Below, piece after piece: positions 1-12,859 of a DNA stretch of 64,000 bases. Position 1 is the first letter of the stretch. Every line of letters begins with the position of its first letter. The DNA comes from Solea solea (Eukaryota; Chordata; Actinopteri; Pleuronectiformes; Soleidae): contig NC_081136.1 of NCBI RefSeq assembly GCF_958295425.1, positions 4,913,811 through 4,977,810 on the forward strand, given 5' to 3'. The translations under genes and the position numbers were made by a program. The notes under the pieces were generated by a model that saw nothing but the letters and a program-made list of their open reading frames with translations, was not told the origin of the DNA and made no database searches.

Positions 1-2310
1 TGGCACTATTAGAAATGCTGTCATACAGAAACAGCCTTTTGTTTGGACTTTGAGCGACCTAATGTGGTTTTGAATAACCCACAAGAATCTGCCACCTGAA
101 AGTCATCACACAGTAATTTGACTTTGATGATCACAACTGACTCACAGCTTCCAAACATGATGTCATGGTGTCATTGAGATAAGGGTGTGAGCCAGAATTG
201 CAAAATTAATCCCCCATCGATCATACAATTGGCTTAATTTTTGATTGGAATTTGAAAATATACCCAGTTTCTGCTACTCAAATTTGATAATTTTGCGATT
301 TGTCACTGTTTTTATGTGTGTTTGTCAACAAAGTACATGTGTATTATGGAAACCTGTGGGTGTGGCCCATTATTCAGTCACATAATTGGCTTGTTAATCA
401 TCCTCGGAAATAATTAATCATTGCCACCCTATTGTGTCCCTAGTTGTATTTCATCAAAAATAAACTCAGTTTGTGTATTTAGTTTAAAAAAAAAAAATAT
501 CCTGTAAATTAAACCTGTAATTCATTGATAGAAAAGTATAAAAATAAAAAATTGGTCAACATATGAAGAAAAAAAGAGTTGCATAATAGGGACAGCTAAC
601 AAACAGGAGACACACCCTTCTCTAACATGTTTGCCCACAGTGACTTTCATGTTACACCTTCTCTTCCTCTAGTATTTTTGTAAAATAGTCTGTTTTTTTG
701 CAGTTGCGCTTATCTTTTAACTCTGTTTTATCAAATGTAGGTGATCAGAACTCGCTGGCTGTTGTTAAAACACTCTGTCTTTTTCTTTTTTGTCCATTCT
801 TCAGCTGGACATTCACTGTTGGGGTCATTGTCCTCCTTGAAGACCCCATGTTTTAGCTTCAGTCTCAGTTTTCTGACACCAAGAAAGTAGTTGCCTTTAT
901 TGTCTATAACCCTTTGTATTCTCACAACAGAAAATTTGGTCTGTCATGCGCATATTTCTTAAGATATTGTATATTCTGTACCTGTTAGATTCTTTAAAAC
1001 GAGACATTTCATGATTATTGGTCACCTATTCTGATAATCGATTAATCTGTTTGGAGTGGTAAATAATTCAGCTTCTTAAATGTGAATATTTTCTCGAGTT
1101 TTTACACCATATAGCAAATAAATCATTAAAACTGAATCATTTTGGTTTGTGTACCAAAAGGGAAACAATGAACAGTTTTCAACATTTCATGGGCAATGAG
1201 CAAGTTTTCCAAAACTACACACAATCAATGAACAACATACAATTAGAAGGCCATTATCTTTAACATCAAAGTCAATACTCCATAATTAGCACAAAGTTTA
1301 TCCAGTAAACAATAAAAACAATAACTCCAATGACAAATTATTTGATAAAATTGAAAACAATCCCTTTTTTTTCTTAAAGGTTATGCTGTTAGGAAGTATT
1401 CTTTCCTCCTTTCTGCAGTTTATTTTTTTATGATGCTATTTCCTGTAGAAAAACAAAAGAGTCTTTCATATTTATGACTGTGCAAACTAAACAAACCAGA
1501 CCAGGGCTATAAATCTTTCCCACTCCCTACCAACTGGCAGAACGGGTGATAAGAACATAACTAGCAGAAATATTTAGACAACTGCTTAATCTGAACACTT
1601 TAGACATGTCGGTAGGATAATGGATGTTGATTAAAATATTTCCAGGTGTGTATGTATACATCACAGTCGTAGTTCAGGTTTTTAGGAGGCGAGGTTGTAT
1701 GAGGTACTGGCAAAAAAAGTTCACCTCATAAAATCCAGTCTGGAATCTACGTCTGTACCAAAGTCCATAGAGAAAATCTGCTTTTTCAGCCGTAAGGGAC
1801 ACTACTGCTGCCTTATTTGTTTACGTTTGTGCCGCTAAGGTAATTCAATATAAAGGTTTTCAAATGCAGGAAGCAGCATGAACACCAACAGCTCCTGTGT
1901 GCTGTGTTGTAAAATCGCTGGTTTTCTCTGTTGACTTTGGTATAGGAGAGTGAGTGGTTTACAAAGTGACACAGATCTACTTCAGTGTAAGTCTATAAAC
2001 CACCATCAAATGTGTCATTTTGTGACTTCAGTGTCAGAAGTCCTTTGTTCACGTTTACCTCAATGACACAAACTGACCACACGAGGCAGCAGTAGACCAG
2101 TGTCCCCACAAGCTAAACTCGCTGATTTTCCCAATGGACTTTGGTGCGGGAGAGTGAAGAGACACAAACTTTAGTTTTCAGCCAGAAAAGTCTAACAGTG
2201 AGATTATGCAGCAAAAATATTCTTTAGAATATTTATAGACTCAAGCTGGTGTCCCCTGAAACGTAAATGGAGTAGAAAGTTCAATTGTTGATTGTGTTGT
2301 TGATCTTCAG
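1..2310 (+). other. Upstream part of lpcat4 (intron 1), no coding exon seen
   Basis: AT-rich non-coding DNA before the first visible lpcat4 exon. I looked for the missing exon 1, which in LPCAT proteins carries an N-P-F-V-H-E-like stretch, and did not find it, so this is probably intron 1 with the promoter outside the window. It holds a Tc1-like transposase scrap (about 780-925, minus), a copy of the GATTAATCGATT repeat family (about 1010-1240) and two adjacent copies of a palindromic MITE (about 1735-2165). Confidence 0.6.
781..925 (-). mobile_element. Degenerate Tc1/mariner transposase fragment
   Basis: The minus strand reads a short open frame with VFKEDNDPNSECPAEEW followed by lysines. 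This resembles the segment around the second catalytic aspartate of Tc1-like transposases, usually written F-Q-x-D-N-D-P-K-H-T. The normal DNDPKH is changed to DNDPNS, and the frame is only about 64 codons against roughly 340 for a whole transposase. No terminal repeats were identified. Read as an old, dead fragment. Confidence 0.5.
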
Positions 2311-5300
2311 GGCATCATCCTGGGCAGTGTCCTCTTCCCTCTGCGCGTCACATTGGCGGCCATTTGCTTCCTCATCATGTGGCCCCTGGCGCGGCTACGA
2401 CTGGCCGGCCTGTCCGAGGAGGAGCGCTCGCGGCCCGTCACGGGCTGGCGCCACTGGCTCTTCCACACGATCGTCTGGCAGCTGAGCAGAGGCGTCTTCC
2501 TCTGCCTGGGCTTCCCGCGGGTGACGGTCAAAGGCCGCAGGGCCGACCTGAAGGAGGCTCCAGTGCTGGTGGTCGCGCCGCACAGCACCTACCTGGACAT
2601 GGTGGTTCTGTGTCCGACGCAGCTCGCCACGGTAGTGTCGCGGTCGGAGAATAAAAGCCTGCCGGTCATTGGAGGTGAGGAACTGCACACACCCAAACCT
2701 AATTCTAACCCTAGCCCTAAAACCAGGTCTTAATCCTCAGAAAGCCTGTTAAAGTTGTGTGGACCAGGGAAAGATGTCCCCACAAGGTCAAAATGTCCTC
2801 ACAAAGATAGGTTTGTTTGACAATTGGTCCACATAGCTGATGTAAGACATATGTACACACACACAGATTTTCTATTCTTCTTAGTACTCTGCATTGACCT
2901 AACCTTAATAGTGTCTAACCTTAACTTAACCACAATTCAAATCTTATCAGCTCATCAGAAATGAGGTTCTGCCTCTTTAGGACCGGATTTTGTTCTCCAT
3001 GAGGACTACTAGATCTGATAAAGTCAGCGTTTATGCCTTTGAAATCGTTTGAAGGGCCGTATTTGTGAGTTTGAGACCTCTAGTCTACATGAAATTATGT
3101 CAAATATGTAAACGTTTTAATGGATTTACGATCTTAATACTTCATTCTCACATTCTAACACACCAAAAATAATTCTATTAGGAGTGGAATACCCTGCGTT
3201 ACGTATCATGTGGACTCAAACTGTTATAAACACTTCTTCACGCTTCTTAAATGTGATTTTTTTTATTGTTTTGTTTGCTCCAGTGTTGTTTTGTAGGCAA
3301 ACAAACATCCCTCGTTTTTATAATTTCTGGTTTTTTTTTGGTTAATCCTTGTTGTGAAACTTATTTTTTATAATTTTCCCAGCAGACGCACAAAAACATT
3401 CTGCTCCCTGGTCGTGTAGTCTCACCCGCAAACAATGATTTTACGATTATCCAGGCAGCTCAAAACGTAAACAAGTGACTCAGTCCTCCAGCTTCTTATC
3501 AGCGCTGCTACTTCCTGTCTTGGTTTCTTGGCCGTTCTCCTCTGGTTCTGGTTATAATTGTTTATTTTTTAATCCCCACAGCTTTGCTGGAGTTCAACCA
3601 GGCCGTGTTGGTGAGCAGGAAGGACCCAGAGTCGAGGAAGAAGGCAGTGACGCAGGTCACAGAGAGGCTGACCTCTAATGGCTACTGGCCTCAGGTGACG
3701 TCTTTTATCACCATGTCACTCAATGCACTTAAAGACGACCTGATATTATGCTTTTATTAATGATAATTTTACAGTTTTGGCGGCAAAATTTAATTTGATT
3801 TGTTTTTTTAGGGTTTCGTACACACGAGAACGAGTTTAGGAGAATTTGCAAATCAATGTCGACGATGTCATAAAACGGGGGGAGGAGTCTGAGACAAGAA
3901 GCTGCAATGATAATTCAATTTTTGTCGCTTCTTAAAATATTTTCTGGTTTCTTTGCTCCACATAACAAAGAAATCATTAAAGCTGAATAATTTTTGGTTT
4001 GTAGACAAATGACGTCATCATTTTCACGTTTGGTAAACATTTTCTGACCACAACAAGCACTGGATTAAACGAGAAAATAATCGACAGATTAGTTGCAGTT
4101 TTTCCTCAACTGAGAATCAATCAAAACGCTTCTTTTGTTGAGTCCCAGATCATAGAAAGCGATCTGGATTTATTTAAGTGTGGAGTAATCTTCCCTCTTG
4201 GCACGAGTCTTGTTTGCTTATCTGATTTAATTACTACTAACCGAGGTGTAGTCTGTTGTCACTGATACAACAACGGTGCAAACACCATTGGGTGTAAATT
4301 GGAAGGAAACTTCCAATTTGGCCACTTTTTAACTCAAGTCACTTGTCTTATTTCTGTTCCAGATGCTGATGTTTCCAGAAGGAACCACAACGAATGGACG
4401 AGCGCTCATCAAATTCAAGCCCGGTCAGTATTTAACGTCTGAAATAAAGATACCGTTGTATTCAGTTAGTAAAATCTACACACTCTTAAGTCTACGACAT
4501 CTTTAGAAGCAACAGTGTTTACTCTCCCGCACCAAAGTCCATCGGGAAAATTAGCGTTTTTAGCTCACGGGGGAAACAGGAGCTGTTGGTCCGCTGCTGC
4601 CCCGTGTGGTCACTTTGTGTCACTGAGGTGAATTCGAAGAAAGGATTTCACATATCTCAAGCGCCAAAGTCACAAAAATAACACATTTAAACTCACTCGT
4701 GGAGGCAGCAGTGATCTTAAATTGATGGTTTTCTCTAGTTTGGTGTGGGGATTACACTTCAGATTTTAGCATGTGTACATTTTAAAAGACTCAAAGGATT
4801 TCTTTTAGTCCTTTGCCTCTGACTTTTTTGCTGTTGTCTTTTTGTCCCTCACTCATTCATCAGGTGCCTTCCTCGCCGGAGTCCCCGTCCAACCTGTTCT
4901 GCTGCGCTACCCCAACAAAGTGGTGAGTGACAGACGAAGCTGCTCATGTCGATTCATTCACTCGGTCTGACGAGGTTTAAACGTGAAAGATTTTTTACAA
5001 AAGGTTTAAAATGACATGTAAATAAACTTTTGCTGTATTAGCGATGAGATACCGCACACTGATGTTTATCTCACACTGCTTATGTTATGTTATGTTATGT
5101 TATGTTATGTTATGTTATGTTATGTGGGTGAAAGTAGTTTGAGGAGGTTATCTCATGAATCATAAATCTGTCTGATAAGAATTTGTGATTGAGTTCAACG
5201 ATGGTGTGAAGGGATTAAAGACTTCAAAACCGTGACAAACTTAAAATAATGACAAAAACAAAACAAACATTGCGGCCTCTATCTGCAGAACCCGTTATTG

Positions 5301-8300
5301 TAAACATCAGTGCATCGGCATAATAATTAAAATGAAATGAACAGGAAAAAATTAGAACAATCTTTTCATATTTAATCATTTTGTCTATTTTTCCTCCTCA
5401 GATTTTGATAAAAATCTTATCATTTTGTCTGGTCCTCACAACTTTAAGAACCTTTATCAGGGTTGGGGCTTTTGGTTTGGGTGTTAGGATTAGAATAAGG
5501 TACAAGGTTAGGATTAGAAAAATGTGAATCTCCACTAGCTCGACTCGTGACGTCATAACTAGGGGAAATTGCGAGTGCCGTCACGGGAAGAGAAGCAAAA
5601 GAATCAAAGCGAACAATGCCGAACTGTAGATTTAACAATCCAGATTATGTGGGTTAATCTCCAACATTTAGCAAAGTGTGATTCTCATCACTACAACCTG
5701 GGTTTTCATCACCGTCCATTTTGTATTTATTTCTCCTTAGCACACACTTTCTCCTACGTACGCGACAGGGCTGCGTTTGAGGAAAATAGGATCGTTGCAG
5801 CTCATGAAATAAAATGCCAAAGAATCGTTGTCATTTAGACATGAGATCACGTGTAGTTGTGAATCGAGATTGTGATTTCTTTCTTCTTTTTTTTTAAACA
5901 AAAAAAAACATTTATTGGGAACCCCTTAAATGGATGTACATCTTGATACATGAAGCACATTTTTGAAGCCTTCGTCATGTACGTGTGCCTCAGCGTCTTC
6001 ACTCTGCTCTGCATGTACAGCACATGCTTTGTTGTGTTTTTCTCTGACCTCCTTTCCTTCAGTTAAAAACACAGTAGAAGTTTACTCCGTGACAGACAGA
6101 CAGGGTGTGTTGACAGTGGAATGTGGAATCAGAGTTATAAAAAGTCTCCGCCCTTGTTTTTTTTTTGTTTGTTTTTTTTTAAAAAACAAACAAAGTCTGT
6201 GTCCACTGTTTTGATCATGGTGTTGTTTATGACTCTTCATCAGGACACTGTTCGCTGGACGTACAAAGGAACAGCCTGGTAAGTTCTTTTACATCCTCGT
6301 ATCTGTCAAGAACTTTGACACAGTAACTTTCTAAAAGTAAAAGTACAGGATTTGAACACAACACATGTGTGAAGTGAGGTGAAGTCGTCTGCTGAGAATC
6401 CTGACATTGACAGTGGATGTGACCGCTGTGGCGTAACCTGCGCACATATAACAGAACAGTGAATGATTTTCAAATTGAAACTGCACCTGGAAACAACTAT
6501 CAAAGTTTTAAGGCTGCAGTTTAAATAGTTTTGTTTTTCAAAAATTTTGGAAATATTCCAAATTGGAAACTTTAGTTTGGGAATTTTGGAAATATTCCAA
6601 ATTGAAAACTTTTGTTTGGGCATTTTGGAAATATTCCAAATTAGAAATTTTAGTTCTGCAATTTTGGAAATATTCCAAATTTAAAACTTTCGTTTGGGCA
6701 TTTTAGAAATATTCCAAATTGAAAACTTTAGTTTAGGGAATTTTGGAAATATTTCAAATTTAAAACTAGTTTGGGCATTTTGGAAATATTCCAAATTGAA
6801 AACTTCAGTTTGGGAATTTTGGAAATATTCCAAATTTACAACTTTAGTTTAGGGAATTTTGGAAATATTCCAAAGAGAAAACTTTTTATTGGAATTTATG
6901 TGAATTTTTCTGACCCTAATCATGATTTCTTTGTAGCCGTGTTGCAAAAGATGCAAAAAACATAAAATTATTTTCTAGAAGAAGTGAAGTTTATCTGAGG
7001 AGTCGTCCTCAGCTGGATCTTCTGAATTATTCTTATTCTTACTATTTTTGTTTGTTTGTTTCACGTACAGTACAAGTTAAAAAATTCTGTCACCGATATT
7101 TTTTACACATTATTGCGCGACAGTCTCGTTTCCACAAGAAGTTAAACCTGCGATAGATGTCCTGATTATAAATCAAACAGAAAATGACGTTATTAAAAGT
7201 TTTTATATGTAATTGTAACGTCACCCCTTTGTCTGACAGGTATGAGGCGCTGTGGCACACGACGTCGCAGATCTACACCAACGCGACGGTCGAGGTACGT
7301 CGTTATAACGAGATTGTTTTTTTTTTACCTTAAAGTTGTCTTGATTGATTGATTGTGGGATGTTTACCTTCTTTACTGTGAGTAAACAACAGTTTTCTTC
7401 TGTTTGTCCTTTAGTTCCTGCCGGTTTACCAACCTTCAGAGGAGGAGAAGAACGACCCCGGTCTGTACGCAGACAACGTCCAGAAACTCATGGCCAAGTA
7501 CGTTTTTTAAATATGTACGACTTTTAATATACGAACAGAAAACCAGAGTTTATAACACTACACATGAAAACGTGACAATCGACCTAAAATCTACATTTAT
7601 GTGGTTTCTAAAAGTCTTGGTTTACGCTGGTAACGCACCACTACGGTGAGCGATAGAACGTTGTCGCGTTAACGCGTCGTTTGCCGTTGTTTCAGAGAAC
7701 TCGGCATCCCGGCCACAGACTATGTGATGGAGGGCGGAGTCCCCGTCAGTAAAGTGGGCGGAGTTTCTCTGCCAGTGGATTCTCCCGCCAGGAAAACTCT
7801 GTCACTGCTGCACAGGAGCAGGTGAGAGACGACAACGTCTTCTTTTCTTCTATTTTGATTGTGAACATACATACGCCCCCTGCTGTTTGATTTTTGTACT
7901 GAAAGTTTTTCTCCTCTCCTTTATAAATTTCTCTCTCTCTCTCTCTCGCTCTCTCAGTCTGGGGCCATATGGGGTGGAGTCAGCTCTGCACCAGTTGAGA
8001 GACACGTGTCAGTTTGGAGCCCAGGGGTCAAAGGTCAGCGCGGACGAGCTGGCGTCTCTGCTTGGACTGAAGGACAGAGAGACGGCCATGGCACTCTGCG
8101 GCTTCTACTCCAAGGTACAGTTCACGCTCTCTGCTCCGCCGCCTTCACACAGACGTCCAGTAGAGGGCGCTGCTCGCCACTTTCCTCACATGCAACTTAA
8201 ATTTGTGGCTTTGAAAGGGAATTTAAAAATATTACTGATTCATTTATCAGTTGATTTGTAAATTAAACAGTTATTAATATGTTTCAGACTCTTATGTGAA

Positions 8301-9462
8301 AATTGTTGATTTAGTTTGAGGAAGTCTTGTGAGTGTTTTCCCCCATGTCCTGGTATTTTGAAGGGAAATTATGGGTGTGTACTTTTTAAAAAATAACATT
8401 CACTATCATGTTGCCGTGGTAACCAGCATACAGATCAAAGGAAGCTCCGCCTCCATGCATTTGTCCATGACAGCAGTGGCTCTTTTAGTGATACATCTGT
8501 CGCATTTGTTGTCCAAAGAGTTGCCACTGAAACGTTACATTTTGTGGGATTTTTCTTCGTGTTTTAAAGGAAACACTCAATTATTATAAAAACTGGAGGA
8601 GAACAAAACTCACTAAATTGTTTGGACTAAATTATGTTTACACTCATTTCATGTTTGTCCTTTTGTTTGTAATCTGGCTAAAAATATAAATAAAACTACA
8701 TAAAATATACTGATGCCACTGTTTTTGTGTGGGTTGTTTCTTTTTATTCCAGGATGAAACTGTGGACCTCAGAGTGTTTTATCTGAGCGTTGCTGCTCTG
8801 TCAGGATTTTTCCGCTTCAAGTCTCTGCTCCACGCTGCCTTTACTGTAAGTCCTGCTGTTTTTTTTTACGTCATACCAACAAAAACTATCAGAGACCCAA
8901 TAAGTTTGAGTCTGAACCTTTTAAATTTGGACAAAATAGTTGACAATAAAACTATTTTCAGACAACGGTGTGTGTTTTATTTTCTGGTTCTGTCTGTTGC
9001 AGATGTTTGACAGGGAGGCCACAGGAAGTCTGAGTGCAGAGGAGTTCTCAGACCTCATGGGGGCACTGTTGGGTTTCCCACAGCGCAGCACTGCTGAACT
9101 GTACAAGGAGGCGTCCAGTGGAGGATCACTCACTGAAGGTGAGTTGTTATTCTTTACTTCACCTGTTTTTTTTTTTTGTTTGTTTTTTTCAACTTCCTGT
9201 TTAACTCTTGACTAAACTCATGAGGACGTTAGCGGAAAACCAAGTGATTTCAGACAAATTTAAAAAGTAATAAATTCAATAATCAGATCATCAAGTTAGA
9301 ATCTGTGACTTTATAGACGATTGGTTGTAGACGCAACAATTCAAAGGTTACGTAGGAACTTCATACATTTACCACAGGTGTACATGTGGAATCTGTACTG
9401 CGGATTAATGAAACAGTGGATTGGTAAATTTTGGAAAATTTGACAGAACATTTACAAATGGA

Positions 9463-9493
<31 letters not shown>

Positions 9494-10172
9494 ATATTGT
9501 TGACAGAGAGACGGAAACTTATTTCCTCAGTGAAAGGAAAAATAAGATGCAAAGCACGATAATATAAATTCTCATGTCAAGGGGAAAATGTGAGATTAAA
9601 GGCATTAAAGGGAGATTAAACGCATTAAAGGGAGATTAAAGGCATTAAAGTGAGATTAGAGGTGAAAATGTGAGACTAAACAGTGAGTTTTAAAGGTGGA
9701 AATGTGAGATTTAAAGGTGAAATGTGAGATTTAAAAGCATTAATGTGAGGTTAGGAGATAATAGGAGATGAAATGGTGGAAATATGGGGTACAAATCCAA
9801 AAATAAGGTTTAAAAGTTAAATTGTGAAATTGAGATTTAAAATATAAAAAATATTGGATACAAATACGAGATAGGAGTCAATTATGAGAAATCTGAAATA
9901 GAATCTGAAATTTTTAACAAGGTTTTCAGACCTTTTTAAATTTTTGACTTTAGAAAAAAGGTTTGCTTGACACTTACTGAATATTTTTGTTTTGGTCAGA
10001 AAATCTGCTGCGAGTGCTGACGACCCATCCGACCTATCAGAGGCTGCTGAACGAATACCTGCAGCCAGAAGAGGCGGAGTCTCACCTGCTGGCCAATGGG
10101 AAGGCTGTAAACAATAACGGAAACATGCACAACGGCAACGGATCTTTGCACAACAGCAAAAAGTTTGAGTGA
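2311..10172 (+). CDS. lpcat4: Lysophospholipid acyltransferase LPCAT4 (5'-partial, 12 exons)
   Basis: Acylates lysophospholipids (Lands cycle remodelling) at the ER membrane. Exons: 2311-2674, 3582-3694, 4363-4423, 4864-4922, 6244-6278, 7240-7294, 7415-7497, 7696-7821, 7958-8114, 8753-8845, 9003-9138, 10000-10172; phases close and give 484 codons plus TGA. A hydrophobic segment opens the visible protein (residues 1-29). The acyltransferase signature H-x4-D is HSTYLD (visible residues 91-96), and the second box is PEGTTTNG (164-171) followed by FKPGAF. The C-terminal third has EF-hand-like segments, one with a weak Ca loop ([12 protein letters not shown]). It ends KKFE, a KKxx-type ER retrieval signal. 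The first coding exon is outside the window. Sequence alone could also fit LPCAT1 or LPCAT2; linkage to nop10 and slc12a6 favours lpcat4. Confidence 0.85.
5086..5125 (+). repeat. (TTATG)n microsatellite
   Basis: About eight copies of TTATG in lpcat4 intron 5. Confidence 0.9.
6540..6885 (+). repeat. Nine-unit tandem repeat with near-palindromic core
   Basis: About nine units of 34-42 bp in lpcat4 intron 6. Each has the core TTTTGGAAATATTCCAAA, which is nearly self-complementary, then a variable spacer with TTTAGTTTGGG. Frames on both strands translate to repeats such as [11 protein letters not shown], but they lack start, splice or domain support and are not genes. Confidence 0.9.
9465..9495 (+). 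repeat. (TTA)n microsatellite
   Basis: Run of ATT/TTA triplets in lpcat4 intron 12. Confidence 0.9.
9581..9765 (+). repeat. Minisatellite, about 21-bp unit
   Basis: Imperfect units GGGAGATTAAAGGCATTAAA and GTGAGATTTAAAGGTGAAAAT, strongest from 9590 to 9660 and decaying rightwards, in lpcat4 intron 12. Confidence 0.85.
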
Positions 10173-10590
10173 CAGTTTTTCTCCAGACCCCTTTTTTGTT
10201 TTGTTTTTTTTGTTGTTTTTTTTTTAAAAAAGGACCGTATTATTCTTGATTATCTTGATTGATACAGTTCCAGAAATGCGAGGAACATATGACAAAAAAG
10301 ATTGTACTTTTAGTTTGGTGGATGTTTATTTTTTAATATTGTTATCATTTAATCTAAAACTGTGTTTATTATTATTTTTATACAATGACCTTATTTTGTA
10401 ATTGATGCCATTTAAAAATCCATGATGTGCCTTATTTATAAATTGTCCACTTTTGTTTTTTTAAACGGGACGAGGGAATGTGCAAAAAGAAACTGTTCAC
10501 TGAATCAAGTTTATTTTTATGTTTATTTTTTTGTCAGAAAATGGTTTTATATTTATGAATGAATTAAACTGTGAATTGTTTTAACTCTTA
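10173..10590 (+). other. lpcat4: lpcat4 3' UTR with ATTAAA poly(A) signal
   Basis: AT-rich sequence after the TGA. A variant poly(A) hexamer ATTAAA lies at 10563-10568, followed by a T/GT-rich stretch, so cleavage shortly after is likely. There is no further open frame before nop10. Confidence 0.55.
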
Positions 10591-10749
10591 CGATACTGTT
10601 TCAGTGTCATGTCTCCACAGTTTCTTAACCACTGGACATATAAAGACATCAAAAATGTCTGCTAAAATGTTACTGTTTTGTTTTCTATGTTTATTTTAAA
10701 AAGCAGCAGAGTAGGGCTACAACGACTAAATGGAGAATTAAAATTGCCA

Positions 10750-11310
10750 ATATGGAAATTTCTCTTAAACTATACAGTATAAATGTGATTTACAGTATGC
10801 TAGCAGTCATAGATTTCATGAACACAACTTACTCAGTATTTTCCAGAACTTAAGGAAAATTAGTTTTTTTTTATTGCATCTCAAATTTGAGATTTTATTA
10901 AATTTAAAAAGTGCAAACGTGAGACATTTAATTTGAAATTTCTCTAAAAATGTACAGTAAAAATGTCTAATATTTAATATCCGAAGAGTTAGTTGTCCTG
11001 AACACAACCATAACAATTTTTTTTATTGCATCTCAAAGTTGAGAATTATTTCTATTAAAAAGTGATGATCTGATTTACAGTATGCTAGCAGTCATAGATT
11101 TCATGAACACAACTTACTCAGTATTTTCCAGAACTTAAAGAAAATTTACTTTTTATTGCATTTTAAATTTTATGTTTCATTCAACTTTATTATGCTAGTA
11201 GTCATAGATGTCCCAAGCACATCTCACATCTTAAATTTCAGATTTTTTTCTTTCGATTAAAAAGTGCCAATGTGAGACTCTTAATTTGAAATTTCTCTAA
11301 ACCTAAAATT
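10750..11310 (+). repeat. About 285-bp tandem duplication with a third decayed copy
   Basis: The block TGATTTACAGTATGCTAGCA, then TCATAGATTTCATG, AACACAACTTACTCAG and a T-rich tail, occurs at about 10788 and again at about 11070 with only a few changes. A decayed third copy begins near 11188 (TATGCTAGTAGTCATAGATG). It fills the spacer between the lpcat4 3' end and nop10. Confidence 0.85.
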
Positions 11311-11547
11311 CTGCGTTTCAATCCTACATTTCCCAGCATGCCATGCGCTCTGATTTCTGAACCGGAAGACCACTTCGATATCCGGTTGAAGACGACAAGA
11401 AACTTCTTCCGCCGCACGTGGAATTGAGAAGACGAATATTAACAATCGCCGAGTTTTTTCCCGAAAAAAAATCACCACAAAACCAACCTGTTCGACGTTT
11501 GTCGTGTTTTTTGGATCCACGGGGACAGTTTGTGTGTTTTTATCACG

Positions 11548-12653
11548 ATGTTTCTGCAGTTTTACATGAACGAGAGCGGGGACAGAGTCTACACTCTGAA
11601 GGTAACGTCGTGTTTACATCCACCAGCGAGTTAATCTGTAAATGTGTAATTTAGCGATATTTACTTAGATTTAGACCCAACAACCCGGCATTATTGTTCC
11701 ATTATTCGGTCCTGAAGCATAAGTGGATTTAAACCCTATACGTTTTCTAAACATATACTGTATTCAGGCAATGAGAAGGTTAATTTCGTTAGTGTAAAAA
11801 AATTATCATCAAAACAGAATAAACTCACTTTTTTTGCTTAAGAAAACCACATTTGATGAATCATAACAATATGTATAATTTTTTCCAATGTTTATCCTGA
11901 TAAATGTGACTAAAAACTCGAATTCACTAAAAATGTATCAATTTGATTAATTTCTGTGTTTAATAGTGCAAAGGAAAAATATTCACTTTTAAGAAGCTGA
12001 AAAATGGGAAGCTATACATTGATTGTCAAAATTAGTTGACTATTAATGTGATTATCGATTAATTGTTGCAGCCCTGTTATTCTTTACAAACTTTTAAAGA
12101 GTTGTCTGATTAATGAAATTACATCTTTGTTAGGGGTGCAATGATTGATCAAATAATCGGTTACTAAGTTAATTGTCAACGATTCTGATATTTTGATTAA
12201 CTAGTTTGAGTGTTTATTTTAAATGAGTTAAGTTTTTTTAGCGCCTTTTTATAGGTGGTTATTTTCGTTTTTTTTGCTCCATATAACAAAAAAGACTGTT
12301 AAAACTGAGTAACTTGGAAAAAACAAGAGTTTCTGACGCTGTATTGACCAAACCTCTACTGAAAATAATCATAAGTTACACTCCTAATCTTGTTTATTTA
12401 TAATTTTTAATAAACGTTTTTATTTTCAAGGTCTTGAGTCCTTTAGACCTGACAAGATGTAAATCAAGTTCTTTGTGTTTTAATTGGAATTTTTCTCTTT
12501 GTCACTAAACAGAAGCTGAGTCCTGACGGGCAGCCTACCAGATCGGCTCACCCGGCCCGCTTCTCCCCGGACGACAAGTTCTCCCGACATCGCGTGATCA
12601 TCAAGAAACGCTTCGGACTTCTCCTCACGCAGCAGCCCAGACCCGTCCTCTGA
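11548..12653 (+). CDS. nop10: H/ACA ribonucleoprotein subunit NOP10
   Basis: Small subunit of H/ACA snoRNPs, which pseudouridylate rRNA and snRNA, and of telomerase RNP; acts in nucleoli and Cajal bodies with dyskerin, NHP2 and GAR1. Two exons, 11548-11601 and 12513-12653, give exactly 64 residues, the usual vertebrate length. The protein starts [18 protein letters not shown] and keeps the hallmarks [17 protein letters not shown] and the C-terminal TQQPRPVL. The intron falls after residue 18, and 11548 is the first ATG giving the family start. The gene is about 1 kb downstream of the lpcat4 3' end on the same strand, as in human 15q14. A canonical AATAAA follows at 12840-12845. Confidence 0.97.
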
Positions 12654-12839
12654 GAAGAAAATGGACGAAGATCAAAACCAAGAAATGGAGGGGTGAAGAT
12701 GAGACTGTAAAGAAAAAAGGGAAAACCCCAGATTTCAGGGACTCTACATTTGTTGGTTTTCCACTGTCGTTGACGTCAACGATACTTTTTTTTATGTGCT
12801 GTCATTTTAGGTTTTTCCTGCAGTTTTATTTTCATGCTG

Positions 12840-12845
12840 AATAAA
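12840..12845 (+). terminator. nop10: nop10 poly(A) signal AATAAA
   Basis: Canonical hexamer 187 bases after the nop10 stop, followed by a T-rich stretch. Confidence 0.75.
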
Positions 12846-12859
12846 ACCTCTCCTGATGG

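Noticed and set aside
1..2310. LPCAT4 coding exon 1
   Set aside because: No N-P-F-V-H-E-like frame with a donor; the exon is presumed outside the window.
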